DNA from: Strobilurus pachycystidiatus
Lineage: Eukaryota > Basidiomycota > Agaricomycetes > Agaricales > Physalacriaceae
NCBI GenBank assembly: GCA_019915135.1
Contig: JAHLMK010000003.1
Coordinates: 1,984,001-2,048,000 of the forward strand
Length of the DNA stretch: 64,000 nucleotides
Direction of reading: 5' to 3'
A model generated the notes under the pieces. That model saw nothing but the letters and a program-made list of their open reading frames with translations. It did not search any database and was not told the DNA's origin. This document shows positions 33,356-44,643 of the stretch, in pieces; position 1 is the stretch's first letter; each line of letters begins with the position of its first letter. The position numbers were made by a program, and so were the translations under genes.

Positions 33356-34157
33356 CTATGCCCGAGTCCACTTGCTCTCAATTTCAGATATACCCACAGG
33401 AAGTGCCGCCTGTATATCGTAGTGAGCATGTACATATTCCGGGGAATCGGGGAGACAGACCTTCTCATCATAGTCGTTCCATTCTCCTTCGCTGAGGTCT
33501 ACATCGGTGAACACAGTCCCGTTTGAGCCGACACATTTCCATATGCCCTAGAGGCGCAGGTACAATTAGATGATAGTTAAGGGTAAGAGCTGAAGCGTAC
33601 GTACACTGGGATCAAAGTCGTAGAATTCAAGACCTCTGCATTCGATTTTGAGCAGTGGGGCGAATTGGCCGTTCTCTGCGCTGTATGGCGTTGGTTTGGA
33701 TGCCGCGTCGAACTTTGCGGAGCTTTCGCGTTTGCCTGGGGGGAATATTGGGATAGGGAAGAAAATGTGTGAGATGGGACGCACACATTCCGCATCTCCA
33801 GACAAAGTTGGCAGTGGCGCCTTTGCTTCCGGAGAGCTCTCGTTCTTCCTAGAGGGAGGGAGCTTGAGCATTGATCACGCAGCTGATGGTCGAATCCCAC
33901 CTTGCGGTTCACAGAAACAAGCTTCGGATGTTCTTCATGACAGCTGTTGCATTTCACCTAAGCCGCCTTGGTCAACAGGGTTTACATCGATCTGTGGCAC
34001 GATCATCTGGCACCTTAAAGAAGTATTCAAAGTTGTCTGACGCTGGCACCAGCTCCGTGACGTTCTCGAGTTCGGCTTTGATGGAAAGTTGGAGCACCTT
34101 GGTTGATCTAGAGTTATTTACTGGTTATGAGCATAAGCTGGAGAGACTCACGACCAT
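33356..34157 (-). CDS. CXXC zinc-binding protein of the CZIB/DUF866 family
   Basis: Eight exons on the minus strand: 34157-34152 (only ATGGTC), 34097-34014, 33957-33901, 33848-33785, 33735-33605, 33547-33461 and 33409-33356. Note that seven segments are listed; they total 160 residues, the same length as human CZIB. Two CXXC pairs are present: CNSC in VKCNSCHEEHPKLVSVN, and CGMC in FVWRCGMCKRESS, which is joined across an intron. Further conserved blocks are PYSAENGQFAPLLKIECRG, EFYDFDPSGIWKC and EGEWNDYDEKAALPVGISE. The family binds zinc; its cell role is not well defined. Its stop lies 59 bases from that of the IQ-motif gene on the other strand. The correct exon count is seven. Confidence 0.93.
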
Positions 34158-34454
34158 GGTTCGAAGATGAGCTGTGGGTCGGAGGTTCGGCGCGATGTGG
34201 AAATGATCGATCACGTGTATCACCCAAAAACCATGTCGACAGTCTTGTGAGATTCTCGTCGAGTTGGAAGTATCTTGTAATAGTCTGAGCAGTCAAAAGC
34301 ATGGACCGAACTTACAAGTCACAAGAGAGCTACCTAGGCTTACATGTACACTCTGTCAGACTGTATGTTTGCCTGGCGATCACCAGGCCCAATTTGGGTG
34401 ATCGGAGTTGCTTGCAACTATTGTCCGAATCCTTCCTGACCTCTTCTCCCCGTC
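34158..34454. promoter_or_regulatory. Bidirectional promoter region, CZIB / mS35
   Basis: 297 bases separate the divergent ATGs of the CZIB and mS35 genes; both promoters must lie here. No named element is identified. Confidence 0.45.
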
Positions 34455-35416
34455 ATGGCGGCACTGCTGCCCAGACTATTCACGCGTCAAGCGGCTCTTA
34501 AAAGCACGCAGGCCATTCCCTCACTCTCCTCCAGGCATTACAGCGAATGGGCTCCCGAGGGGTATCCGGACTTTGAGCCTGAAGAGTTGGACAAAGAAAT
34601 TATTGGCGATGACGGAAAACCGGTCAGCGGGATACACATGAGCCCTATGGACTACGAAGATATTCTGGAGGAGCCTTTCTCGGAAGACGACACGGTGACT
34701 GCTGGGCATTTGCAGCTGCAGCATCACCGGCACACTTTGCACTACCTGCGCATTATTGAACACGAGATGCCGAAGCTTGTCGGTGAGCCGCCTACATTGC
34801 TGCTGCATTCTTCAATAAAGCTTGAACACACGCGCAGCTTACCGCAAACCGTTCGTTCCCCCGACGTCCAAAACACCACTGGTCGTCCGTTCCATCTCGT
34901 ACGGCGGTGAGCCCCACCCCGCCACTGCCAAGCGCGCCATCACCGTCGCTGTCGACCACCTTCCTCTCAAGAACGAAGACGCCATTCACCGTATCAAACT
35001 CCTCGCCGGACCCCGCTGGGCCCCTCGTCCGCCCGCTGACGGCGGCATAAGCAATTTGACGAACTGGAAGAACGGCTACATCAAAATAGCCTGCGAGAGC
35101 TTCCCCGCGCCAGAGCAGAACCTCCGATGGGCTAGCGATGTCCTGGACCGGCTGGTCAAGGAGGCGAATGTGCGTCTTGGTCTCTCAATCTCAACCTCAC
35201 TCATATCTCATGTTGTTGTTTTAGTCTGCGGAGAACGACAAATTGAACGACGTCCCTCTGGACCTGCGGCATATATTCGCGAGGGCGCGTAAGGCGAAGA
35301 GGGGAGAGCATCTGCGGGGACGCGTTTATCACAGACCGACGAAGAATGATTTCCCCCAGGAGTGGTTACCTCCCAGCGCACGGGAACCCACAGGGCCTCA
35401 GCCAGAACTCGTCTAG
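34455..35416 (+). CDS. RSM24: Mitochondrial small-subunit ribosomal protein mS35 (Rsm24/MRPS28 family)
   Basis: Exons 34455-34782, 34838-35169 and 35225-35416 encode 283 residues. The basic, Arg/Ser-rich N-terminus (MAALLPRLFTRQAALKS) is a mitochondrial presequence. The family core lies in exon 2: KRAITVAVDHLPLKNEDAI, HRIKLLAGPRW, then YIKIACESFPAPEQNLRWAS and VLDRLVKEAN. The C-terminal exon continues DVPLDLRHIFARARKAKRGEH. The protein is specific to mitochondrial ribosomes of eukaryotes. Introns are 55 nt each. Confidence 0.92.
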
Positions 35417-35996
35417 ATTATCAATCCAATATTGTGCTCCATCCCCGCTCGCTTGAAGGCAACGTGATGTCTGTAAATTTTCGAATGCATCCTGCACGAG
35501 TTCAAGGTATTGACATGGATTCTCGGCTGGGACAGGGTTCGTGCGTCCAGTCAATGTTACAGTACAGTTCGAAGTCAAGCTCCAAGCCTCATGGCAGTTT
35601 TCCGACACCGTATTCAATCGTAATCCACTTTCCCTTGACTGCCTGCTTCTCGAGAGAGATTTGAGAAGCTATATGCCACAGATACGAGGCCGTTACTAGA
35701 CGGCCGTCTCAGCTTGCAGTTCTTGCCAAGTATAAAGTGACGTTTTCCTCCAGGCGACGAAGAATATCAGAAAGGCAGCTCCAACTGCTGTCCAATACGA
35801 TTATGGCTTCGTGATCCTGCTGAACAGGGACAAAAAACAACAAGGATGACAAGTTCCTGAACAAGAGCCGACGAGGATTTGGATGGTAGTAAAGGCACAC
35901 CAGGCGTCGAACAACTCCTCAAATTGGCATAAGGCATAGCGCGCGTATGGAGCATATGGGAAGAAAAAGCATGATATAGTGATGAAGACACCGTAT
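35417..35996. other. Convergent intergenic region between mS35 and eL13
   Basis: 580 bases holding the 3' ends of two convergent genes. Open frames present on both strands are shadows without family support. Confidence 0.5.
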
Positions 35997-36785
35997 TTAC
36001 TTCTTCTTGGCTGCCTCCTCCTCGTCCTTCTGCAATGCAAATATGAGAAACCCGATGGGACAGAGACAAAGATGCACGAACCTTGGCCTGGCGGGCTTTG
36101 CGGGCACCCTCGTACCGGGCGTTGGCACGAGCAGTGCGGAGGGTCTTGTAGGCCTCGAAGGAACGCTCCTCGTCGGTGATTTTGCGGGGTGCCTCGGCAA
36201 CGTAGACATCGGGGATAGCAGGGACAGTGCGGATGGTGGCGGCTTCGAGGTCCTCCGCCTGCAAAAAAAAGCATAAATGATTGAAAAGATACGGACGCGG
36301 TCAAAACGCACTGAGGAATCGCCCTTTTTGGGCTTGCCAGCCTTCCTGGGGAAGACGACAAGCTTGGATTTGTAGGCCTTGAGCCTCTCCACGTTCAGCT
36401 TCTTGCCCTCCTCGCTCAGGTTCCTCCGTCGGTGGTCAACAACGATACCGACACCCCGCGCCTCCTTCTTGCCGATGCCTGCCTCCTTGAGCTCGGCGAA
36501 TGTGAATCCACGGCCTTCGCGGAGTTTGCGGTTGTACCGCACGGTCTGTCCACGGACGGCGGGGCGGAGGAGGTTTAATGGGCGGACGCCGAGGGTCGCA
36601 GCCTTCGTCTTGCGGGCGGTGCGGCGGCGGAGCTTGCGGCCGGGCTGGTCGAACCAGGTGCGAACCCGTCGCTGCCAGTCCTTGCGGAAATGGTTACCGT
36701 GGAGGACTAGTTGTTGCTGCGTTCAATGCTCGTCCAGATGCAGATTTTTGGCGATAACCTCACCGTTGTTGTGCGCAAAACCCAT
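35997..36785 (-). CDS. RPL13: 60S ribosomal protein eL13
   Basis: Four exons on the minus strand: 36785-36764 (22 nt), 36706-36312, 36258-36082 and 36029-35997, for 208 residues, the family length. The conserved core is [20 protein letters not shown], then [19 protein letters not shown] and [20 protein letters not shown]. It continues with [16 protein letters not shown] and [14 protein letters not shown]. The very short first exon before intron 1 is typical of intron-rich ribosomal protein genes. The protein sits in the large cytosolic ribosomal subunit. Confidence 0.96.
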
Positions 36786-36958
36786 GGTTCGTGTCTGCGA
36801 GATTCAGCGGCGTAAGCGTGGCGCAACGGCAAGGAAACGGGCGGCGTACCGGGGGTGTCTTGAGGAGGGTCGGGGCCTAGCAAAAGTCGTGCTTGGCTAT
36901 TGCGGGTTCGGCCCACGTGGGACGTGGGACTACTGTACAGTTGGGGGTCAAATTTTTT

Positions 36959-37016
36959 GAGTTTCGTGCCGATCCGCCGAAGGGCGTTAGTTTCGTGCCG
37001 ATCGCCGAAGGGCGTT
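36959..37016. repeat. Two tandem copies of a 26-28 bp unit
   Basis: The unit GTTTCGTGCCGATC(C)GCCGAAGGGCGTT occurs twice in a row, the copies differing by small indels. It lies about 170 bases upstream of the eL13 ATG, possibly in its promoter. Confidence 0.7.
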
Positions 37017-37295
37017 TCCCGTAACCCGGGTCTCCCATTCTGAGTTGTTCATGTCGTGTCGTGTGTCACTAGGTCGCTCGCTGTAACTCGTTTTCTGCTC
37101 AATGTTGTCCCCAACTTTCAGATTGCCATTCACTGACATTCATCGTCGCACTTGACGCTCTGCCCGAAGCTCACTTGGCCTCTCGGGCCCCGGCCATCAC
37201 TCTTTAATCGGTGACGCCACTTTCGTCCTCTCCCCCCTCCACCTCAGTAACACTAGTGCGCGTCCTCCCTCCTTCCGACTGCGAACCAGCAAGCT

Positions 37296-38215
37296 ATGGA
37301 CACGCAAAGAGGAAACATCAGTACGCCAAGTGGCCAGGGCAGCCCCGTGGATGGGGGAAGGATGGGGCGGGGCGGGCCCAGCGGGGAAGGTCTTGTCTCA
37401 TGGCTGGGGGAATGCCGAACAGGTCGACCAAAGTCGACCAACAGCCGGAGCGAGCGTCCAGAGGACAGGCACGCGGAGGTGTAGAGAAGCATCGGACGAT
37501 GGGCCGTTATCCGATTGACGAGGCCTTCCTTGTGACGTAGCGCATACAATGACATCCAGGCTCTCCGTCTACCGCCATCAGACTAAGTATGTAAGTCGCG
37601 TCGTGGTCCTCAATGTCCGCCGCAGACGCGCCTTTGCTTTCCGAAGCTCCCCCGAGCGCAGGTGACGATTCATGTAGAAGGAAGGAAATGAGCGCGCATT
37701 ACTCGACTCCCTGCAACTCGTCCGCGACTTGGAATTCAAGAAGGAAGGAACTGAGCGCGCATCACTCGACTCCCTGCAACTCGTCCGCGACTTAGAATCC
37801 AAGAACCTCCAGGCTAGCGCACACATGATCTCCTGGCCATGAATCCGCCACCTAGAATACACGGGCTATCTTGGTTTGTGGCACCAGTTGCATGCGGAAC
37901 GCCAAAAAACTACCAGGCTGGAACTCGACGAGCGGAAGCTGGAGAGCGATAACTTGAGGCTCAACATCGAATCGACTAACTGAGACTCCGCGGCAAGCTC
38001 ATCTGAGCTGATAAACTCCCTGAAGACGCAGGAGGCGGAGCTGAAGTCTCAGCTAACGGTTGCCACTCAGACGATTGCAGTACAGGCAGCGGAAGCGTCG
38101 AAGAAGGATGCTGAGTATCTTGCGTCGCTCAACGCTTATGCCGCACAGGTGAATGAGCTGGTCGCGACGACACAGAAGAAGAAAAAGCGAAAAATTCATC
38201 AAGGTTCTCTAGGTC
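37296..38215 (+). pseudogene. Degenerate coiled-coil protein gene
   Basis: A plus-strand frame from the ATG at 37296 (62 codons) is followed by coiled-coil translations with typical heptads: LLDSLQLVRDLEFKKEGTE (37690-37750), RLELDERKLESDNLRLN (37920-37970) and LKTQEAELKSQLTVATQ, then ASKKDAEYLASLNAYAAQVNEL (38010-38160). These blocks are interrupted by in-frame TGA and frame changes without convincing splice sites. The gene therefore looks dead, or else its introns are beyond what I can see. No family name can be given. Confidence 0.4.
37678..37803 (+). repeat. Tandem duplication of a 63-bp coiled-coil unit
   Basis: 37678-37740 and 37741-37803 are near-identical 63-bp copies. Sixty-three bases encode 21 residues, exactly three heptads, so the duplication would extend the predicted coiled coil in register. 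Confidence 0.8.
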
Positions 38216-38317
38216 GGTGCAAATTTGCTCTTGAGTACCTCTGACTTACATTGCAGGTCTCTGAACGGCCTCAATGTGGACAATAATCCCAGTCCCATAC
38301 TGGCGATTGCCAGTCTC

Positions 38318-38474
38318 GACTCTCATACTGCGACTTATGCTTTGCTTGTCTTCTGTCGAACTATATCTGCTCACGTTTTCGCTTCTTTCACCTATAGACT
38401 CTCATACTGCGTGCGACTCACCTTGCTGGTCTTTTTGCCGAACTATATCTGCTCACGTTTTCGCTTCCCTCACC
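38318..38474. repeat. Tandem direct repeat, two copies of about 79 bp
   Basis: 38318-38396 and 38397-38474 share GACTCTCATACTGCG at the start and CGAACTATATCTGCTCACG near the end, with substitutions and a few indels between. It follows the degenerate coiled-coil gene directly. Confidence 0.75.
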
Positions 38475-39642
38475 TAGACATTGCTTAGTTTGCTTAGTTG
38501 CCCTACATTACTCATTTTCCTATGTGTACCTATTATAATAGTCTCCCCCAGGCAGACGAAAAAAACCGAAGACAGTCGACGGTTTTTGGAGTCTGCTAGC
38601 AAACGCCGCGTCGAGTCAGGACTAGCCTGTTAGCCTGTTTGGGCGATGCTATCCTTTTCAGGAAGTTACCCGGTGCCGACATGGCCTGCAAGAATTTTTT
38701 TCCGTCGTTCAAAGGGCTCCAGAGGTCGCATAGTGGCCTGTTGGGCACTGACTACTCCAGAGGCTGCAACCTTATGACACCCCTCAATGATATCTCATCT
38801 TGATTTGCGGATGAGCATCATGAACAGACCACAGCACACCAAAACTTCCGTCCAGCAATGTCAGCAATTTGAACGTGACATCATCAACATCTTTTCAACA
38901 AGTTCAAAAGTGGTCTTCAGTAGCATGATAGAGCCTTTAGGGGGTCATTCTAAGCTTTATTAACTCAAGAGAGGTAGTACTGCGTCTGTCTTCCAGGCAA
39001 CGTTGCTCAAAGGTCGCGCTCATACCTTGCACGTGTCTGACAAATCAAGCGTGCACATGACTTTCACATGACGAAAAGTTCTAGTCCGGTTTCGGGTCCG
39101 TGTTTGAAACTAGACTACTATTATAACATGGACGCCTGGTTAGGTGGGAATTATGCCATGTGGTGCTGTGCAGCTGTCAGTGAGACTTTGAGTTTCGTGC
39201 CGCGGCGCTAGCCTGAGCCTCCCGATTTCAGCGCCTGCCCTTTGATGATTTCCTCACGGTGCTTCGACCCATTCGCACATCAAGGCTGGCCTCGAATCAA
39301 TATTGCTTCTCTTCGCCATTTGTACTGTTCCCCGGTGTCTCCATCTTACACGCCAATTATCTCAAGAATCTGCGCCAATACATTCTCAGCTTTGACCGGC
39401 ACGAAATCATCGCATTCCAGGGCCCATGACATATCGCCAACCTAAAACCAGACCCAAACTTTCAACCATCGGAAGCGAACTGCTACAAGTGGACTGCAAG
39501 TGGAGGTTGTCCGTCCCCTATGATGCCGGCAATCAACAGAATCGTGCCTTGTGAACTGTCATTCGGACTTGGGTTAACCTATTTTTTCCGGCAGCCTTAA
39601 ATACCAAGGGTCTCTTGGATCGATTGGCCCCCACAACTTATC
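38475..39642. other. Gene-poor stretch, no gene recognised
   Basis: About 1.2 kb with only short open frames. It lies between the decayed coiled-coil gene and the MetE-like gene, whose promoter must be at the right end. No terminal repeats or transposase fragments found. Confidence 0.45.
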
Positions 39643-41503
39643 ATGTCTGCACCCCGCCGTCTCCATATCAACCCCCCGTGTCGTGCTGAGCATGTCGGGT
39701 CCCTCCTCCGTCCAAAGTACTTGTTTGAGAAGCGCGGATTGTTCGAGCAAGGCCAATGCTCTGTCGAAGATTTGAAAGCCGCAGAGGATATAGCTGTCCA
39801 GAATGTTATCGACCTTCAACGGGGTCTTGGACTCAAGATGCTCACTGATGGAGAAATGCGAAGGTGCGTTCCATTCCAACTGGTGGTTCGAAAGCCTCTT
39901 CAAGCTCATATGCCACTTAGATCCTTCTTCTTCGAGGGGGCTTTTGACAAGATGGAGGGAATGGTTTATTTGCCGGCGCGTCAGTTCAACTGCCATTGAA
40001 GGGCTTCTCGTGGTTCTGATTTTCCATTATCAATAGGTCCCATGAGCGAATTCATGGCAAGTTTTCCTTCCTCGTGTCGGACCTAATTTAGGCTCCAATG
40101 CTAATTGCTACCACAGGATTACATTCCGCATATCGGCATGATGAAGAGTGCAGGCGTCCTAACCGATAAGACCATATACTGCTCGGTAGGTGGTGCTTGT
40201 GCCTCGGGACTCGACGCGTCGTGACCGGTATTCAAGGGAAAGATCAAGCGTACAAAGTCCTTCTACGTCGACCAATTCAAAGCTACCGCGAGCCTTGTCG
40301 CTCCCGATGTAGGTCCTCATGTTTCTCCAATGTATCATTCATTGACAGGTGGAACGTGTGTAGGACGTCAAATCTATCAAAATTAATGTTTGTTCTCCGT
40401 CTTGGTTCCACCAGCGACACGGCTCCAAATACACTTACGACCTCGATGTGTACGAGAACGATGGCAAGCACGCGTTCTCTCGCGTAACACCCTATCTCTA
40501 ACGCCCCACCAGATGAGTTCTTTGATGACATTGGTGTCGCATATCGAGCGGAATTCCAAGAGCTGTACGATTTGGGATGCCGTTCGTCTTCTAGCGCGCA
40601 TTCTTGATTCCTATCATTCCTCAATGCATGCTTTTAGGTCACATCCAAATCGATGACCCGACTTTCTGCTTCTTTTGCAGTGACGCCGTACTAGACAAAA
40701 TGAAGGAGATGGATGTCGATCCCGATACTTTGCTTGACACTTACATTCGCGCTATTAACGTGTGCACAAAGGACCGTCCGGAAGATCTCACTATCAGCGT
40801 ACACATGTGTAGGGGGAATTTCATGGTTAGCATCCAACGTTACCGCTACCGGCATTCATTCCAGCTCAATTGACGCAGGGCATGCACTATTGCGACGGTG
40901 GCTACGATCGCATCGCGCCCAAGGTCCTCACTAACCTTGACGTTGACGCGTTTTACGTGCGTGCGGCGGCGTTTTCGTCTCCATTCCGGCTTTACTGACA
41001 CCTGTGGTGGCGGTATGACAGCTTGAATACGACGACGAGCGGTCCGGAGATTTCGCGCCGCTAAAGCACCTGCCTCCAAATAAATCGGTGGTGCTTGGGC
41101 TGGTCACCACTAAGACCGGCAAGGTAAGTGGCGGCCATTTCGAGCTCAATGATCCTTGGATTTAATGTCCGCGTAGTTGGAATCCGTTGACACGTTGAAG
41201 ACTCGTATCCATGAGGCGGCATCCGCTCTTCTCCAAGGAGACCATGAAAGGACGATGGATGAAGCTCTAAATCAGTAAGAACTCGCTTCAGCTTACGTCT
41301 ACCTGATCTGATACCCTCTATAGACTATGCCTTAGTACACAATGTGGATTTGCGTCAGTTTGGCAGGGTAATCCGCTGACCGAAGAGGTAAGGAATAGCA
41401 ACGCTCTCGTTTAAGGCTATCGTTGACTGAATGAGTACTACAGGACCAATATGAGAAGCTGAAGTTGATTGTGGACACCGCAAAGCAGGTTTGGACAGCC
41501 TGA
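39643..41503 (+). CDS. MetE-like (cobalamin-independent methionine synthase C-terminal domain) methyltransferase
   Basis: Thirteen exons, from 39643-39863 to 41444-41503, sum to 399 residues. The sequence matches the stand-alone UROD/MetE-like family: HINPPCRAEHVGSLLRP, then LTDGEMRRSFFFEGAFDKMEG, SGKIKRTKSFYVDQFKA, HIQIDDPTFCFF, TISVHMCRGNF and GLVTTKTGKLES. Zinc ligands seen are His259 and Cys261 (HMC) and Cys366 (STQCGF). Such proteins lack the N-terminal half of MetE. They probably transfer methyl groups to a thiol acceptor, although the substrate in fungi is not settled. Two introns (40056-40116 and 40464-40512) start with GC rather than GT (see findings). Confidence 0.87.
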
Positions 41504-42436
41504 TGGTGTGGCGCAGTATACAAAGATTAATGATTGAATACACATATTTCCTCCCTGTACCAAGTATCTCTAAACTTATTGCTGAATGTCCTCTCACTTG
41601 TTGACCTTCCCAAGTCGCCGGTACACCCGAGAACGGCACACGCACACTGAGATTACATATCTATGCTCAATCGACTCGACGAACAATATCAATCGTCTCC
41701 CATGATGGTTGGCTTGTACTTGGCCGGCCGTACAGCAGTGGCGTCCTGTGCGACACTTGATTGTTGGCTCATAAGTATGTAACTCTGGCTGAAAGTCAAC
41801 TTCAGATTTCTGTCTCTAGACATTGGGACCCAGGGAGGGATGCGCTATCAAATACTGTTTCATCTCGACTTTGGCCATATTTCTTCTGAGGCGGTACCGA
41901 CGGTCCACCAACCCGACGTTGAACGTCCTTCATTATGTATAAGTATCTTCAAAAGAGGCGAGGTCGAGGTTACTGCCTTGAAGTTTTGCGCTTCTCTACG
42001 CTCCAGACCTTTTCCTGCCCATCACACGAGTGTGGAAAATAAGCGTGTCGATCGTGATTTGTGATGCAGATGGGTATAGGATGGGGCGCGCCCTCATGCG
42101 TTGGTATACATCCTGGGCTGTGTAGAGAACCATATGGGATGGCTTGTGGGGAGCATTTCCATCCCTTCGAACCTATGTCTGGTTGGCACAGGGTTGGCAA
42201 TTGAAAGGACAGTCTGAGTGCGCGCGACGGTTGCCACACGATCGCTGTCTGACGGATCAAAAGGCAGCCGCTTATGTACTTCGCATATTCGCATGTTTCC
42301 GGGCACATTTCACCGCTCTTCCTTTCCCTTCCATCTCAACGACGACGAAACCGCCTTCGTTTCTACACCGTCCTTTTTTCTCTTAAACACCACTCTCTTT
42401 GGCCTGAAAATTCCTCTCTTTCGTTCTGCACCGACC
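41504..42436. other. Intergenic, no gene recognised
   Basis: 933 bases with small open frames in all frames and no family match. The right end, pyrimidine-rich, is the promoter side of the membrane-protein gene. Confidence 0.5.
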
Positions 42437-44084
42437 ATGGTGTCTCGCTCCTTGCCGATTGCCGTTTCCACACTGCTTGCCCTCGCACAGATACCCTCTA
42501 TATCTGCATTCAGCTTTTCGACGACAACCCCAACATCATGCGACGACGTTGAAATAACATGGAGTGGTGCGCCATCACAGTCTCGTACAATCAATTCATG
42601 CTGATTACTTGCCTATCAGGCGGCACGGCGCCATTCACCGTCCTATTGACACCTGTATGTGTTCGAAGCACGCGACGTAGAAACCAGCACTCATCTCCAA
42701 CCCAGGTCTTTGGTACCCCGCGAAACGTCTCCATACCGGACTCCTCGTACTCCAATGGACAGGGCTCCTACAAGATATCCCAACTCCCATTCACTGCTGG
42801 TCAAAAAATGATGATGACCATGTCTGACGCCACTGGCTTTGGCACTGGCGGAAACACCGACCTTCTACAAGTCGGATCGTCTACCAGTGACACTAGTTGC
42901 AACACGACGGATCCAGGTCTGTCAAGCTAGATGTTCTCTGTCATGCGACAATTGAACCGTCGCGAATAGGTGTTGCTTTTCCCTTTGAACTCAACACGGC
43001 TCTCCAGCAGTGCAGGTAAGTACCGAAATGCTTCACCTATTCGATCTTGACATTATCCCTCAGGTCATACACTTTCAGTGGATATGGTAAAGCCGTTCAG
43101 CCAGTTAGCATCATGGTAGGACCCTCCATACATGTTACTCCATCTTCTGACTTCGGTGATCAGGGTCTCATTCCCGACGGCGATGCCTTCGAATTGTTCC
43201 CTCCTAAAGGACAATCGTCGTACGACTGGACCGCTGATGTCTGGAATGGGACCGATATTATATTTCTCATGGTCGACGCGAAAGGTCGTCAGGGAGGAAG
43301 TTCCGACGTGAAAAGTGTTGGAATATCTGACGATTCCTCCTGCATTGACGCCTCTTCTCCATCCGTCACTGCCAATCCCTCCGAATCGTCGGCCAGCGAA
43401 ACCAGCAGTTCCGCATCGGCGACAGCCACAGAATCATCAGGGAGCAGTACAAACACCCCTCTTGGCGCCATCGCTGGAACCGTCATAGGCGCTCTGATCT
43501 TCCTCGCCGCCGTCATCTCTTTCTGGTTGTTCTACTGGAAACGGAGACAAGAACGCAAGGATGCGGAATGGGCTGGCGGCGCGGGTACAGATTTCCAGCG
43601 ACAATCCCGCCGCCTACAGCTACAGTCAGAACTAGATCTCACAGCTTCCTACCAGGATCGCCCCCCACCCGGGTCTGCGGTCCCCTTCTTTTCACAGGAC
43701 AGTGCCAGTGTCAACCAGGGCTACGCTGCCTCCACCTACACGCTGAGCCAGAGCACGAGCATGAGTATGAGCAACATCAACCCTTTCACTTCGCCGCAGG
43801 ACCGTGTCACGACCGTCCCAGGCATTGACCCTTTCATGTCGACCCAATCAGCCGCGCGACCAGAGACTATGACGACCGCGCAACGCAAAGCGGCTATGGC
43901 GGGAGCGTCTAACTACACGCCATCGAGATTCGTCCTCCATACCGACTTGGATGATGTTTCGTTACCTCCTCCCAACGAGGACGGTGTCGTCGAACTGCCA
44001 CCACAATACACCGAGCGTCGGACGGCACCGGGACCATCTCACGATGTTCCATCGTATTCCCCACCCTCATCCGGTCACTCATAG
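42437..44084 (+). CDS. Secretory type I membrane protein with Ser/Thr-rich stalk
   Basis: Exons 42437-42566, 42620-42654, 42706-42916, 42970-43015, 43064-43115 and 43164-44084 encode 464 residues. A signal peptide (about residues 1-24, ending SISAFSF) leads an extracellular region with paired Cys and N-glycosylation sites (NVS, NGT). A Ser/Thr-rich stalk (about residues 205-240) precedes a single membrane helix (AIAGTVIGALIFLAAVISFW). KRRQERK then marks the cytosolic side, and the tail ends in a PPQYTE motif. This layout, resembling Mid2/Wsc-like surface proteins, is common in Agaricomycetes. The exact family is unknown to me. Confidence 0.8.
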
Positions 44085-44643
44085 CGCCTTCCATGGACAT
44101 TGTATTAGTATTCATCTGCACCACATATCATTACCTAAGTACTGTGTACCATTCAGTGCGCTACATAACTCTGCTTGTACGATTAGGGTCTTCGTCCTTC
44201 CGAGGGTTGCGCCATACTTCTTCCAATCTATACCTCAGCTTATTCAACTATCGTCTTGATGTCACTATGTGTATTGGCGTCGCGCGACCTACTGGCCAAC
44301 GATATTGCTTCGGGGGGGATATACAATGTGCTCCCATGATCCTGAGTGGCCTTTGTCGTACCTGTAGCTGCATTTACCGAGTGCCAGATTGACGAGGTGA
44401 CATTTATAGACCAGTGTGGCGTAACATAGCTAACTAAGCATGGGTACCGCATTCAGGCGTCTACAGGTACCATAGCTATACTCAGAATGCAGGACAATGT
44501 ATACAGAGTGACACCAAAGGGAAAGGAAAACAGGGGGAGTATATGTAGGTTAAATACAGATGCGACTTCATAACGGGTAAGTTAGTGGTGATACATGGCG
44601 TCCGAAGCGGAGATATGAACAGTGAACAGGAAATGAACAGGCC
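44085..44643. other. Convergent intergenic region
   Basis: 3' flanks of the membrane protein (plus) and of the conserved basidiomycete protein (minus). No further feature. Confidence 0.5.

Noticed and set aside
37030..37200. A further tRNA or snoRNA gene upstream of the coiled-coil relic
   Set aside because: No A-box/B-box pair, cloverleaf or C/D box arrangement could be drawn.
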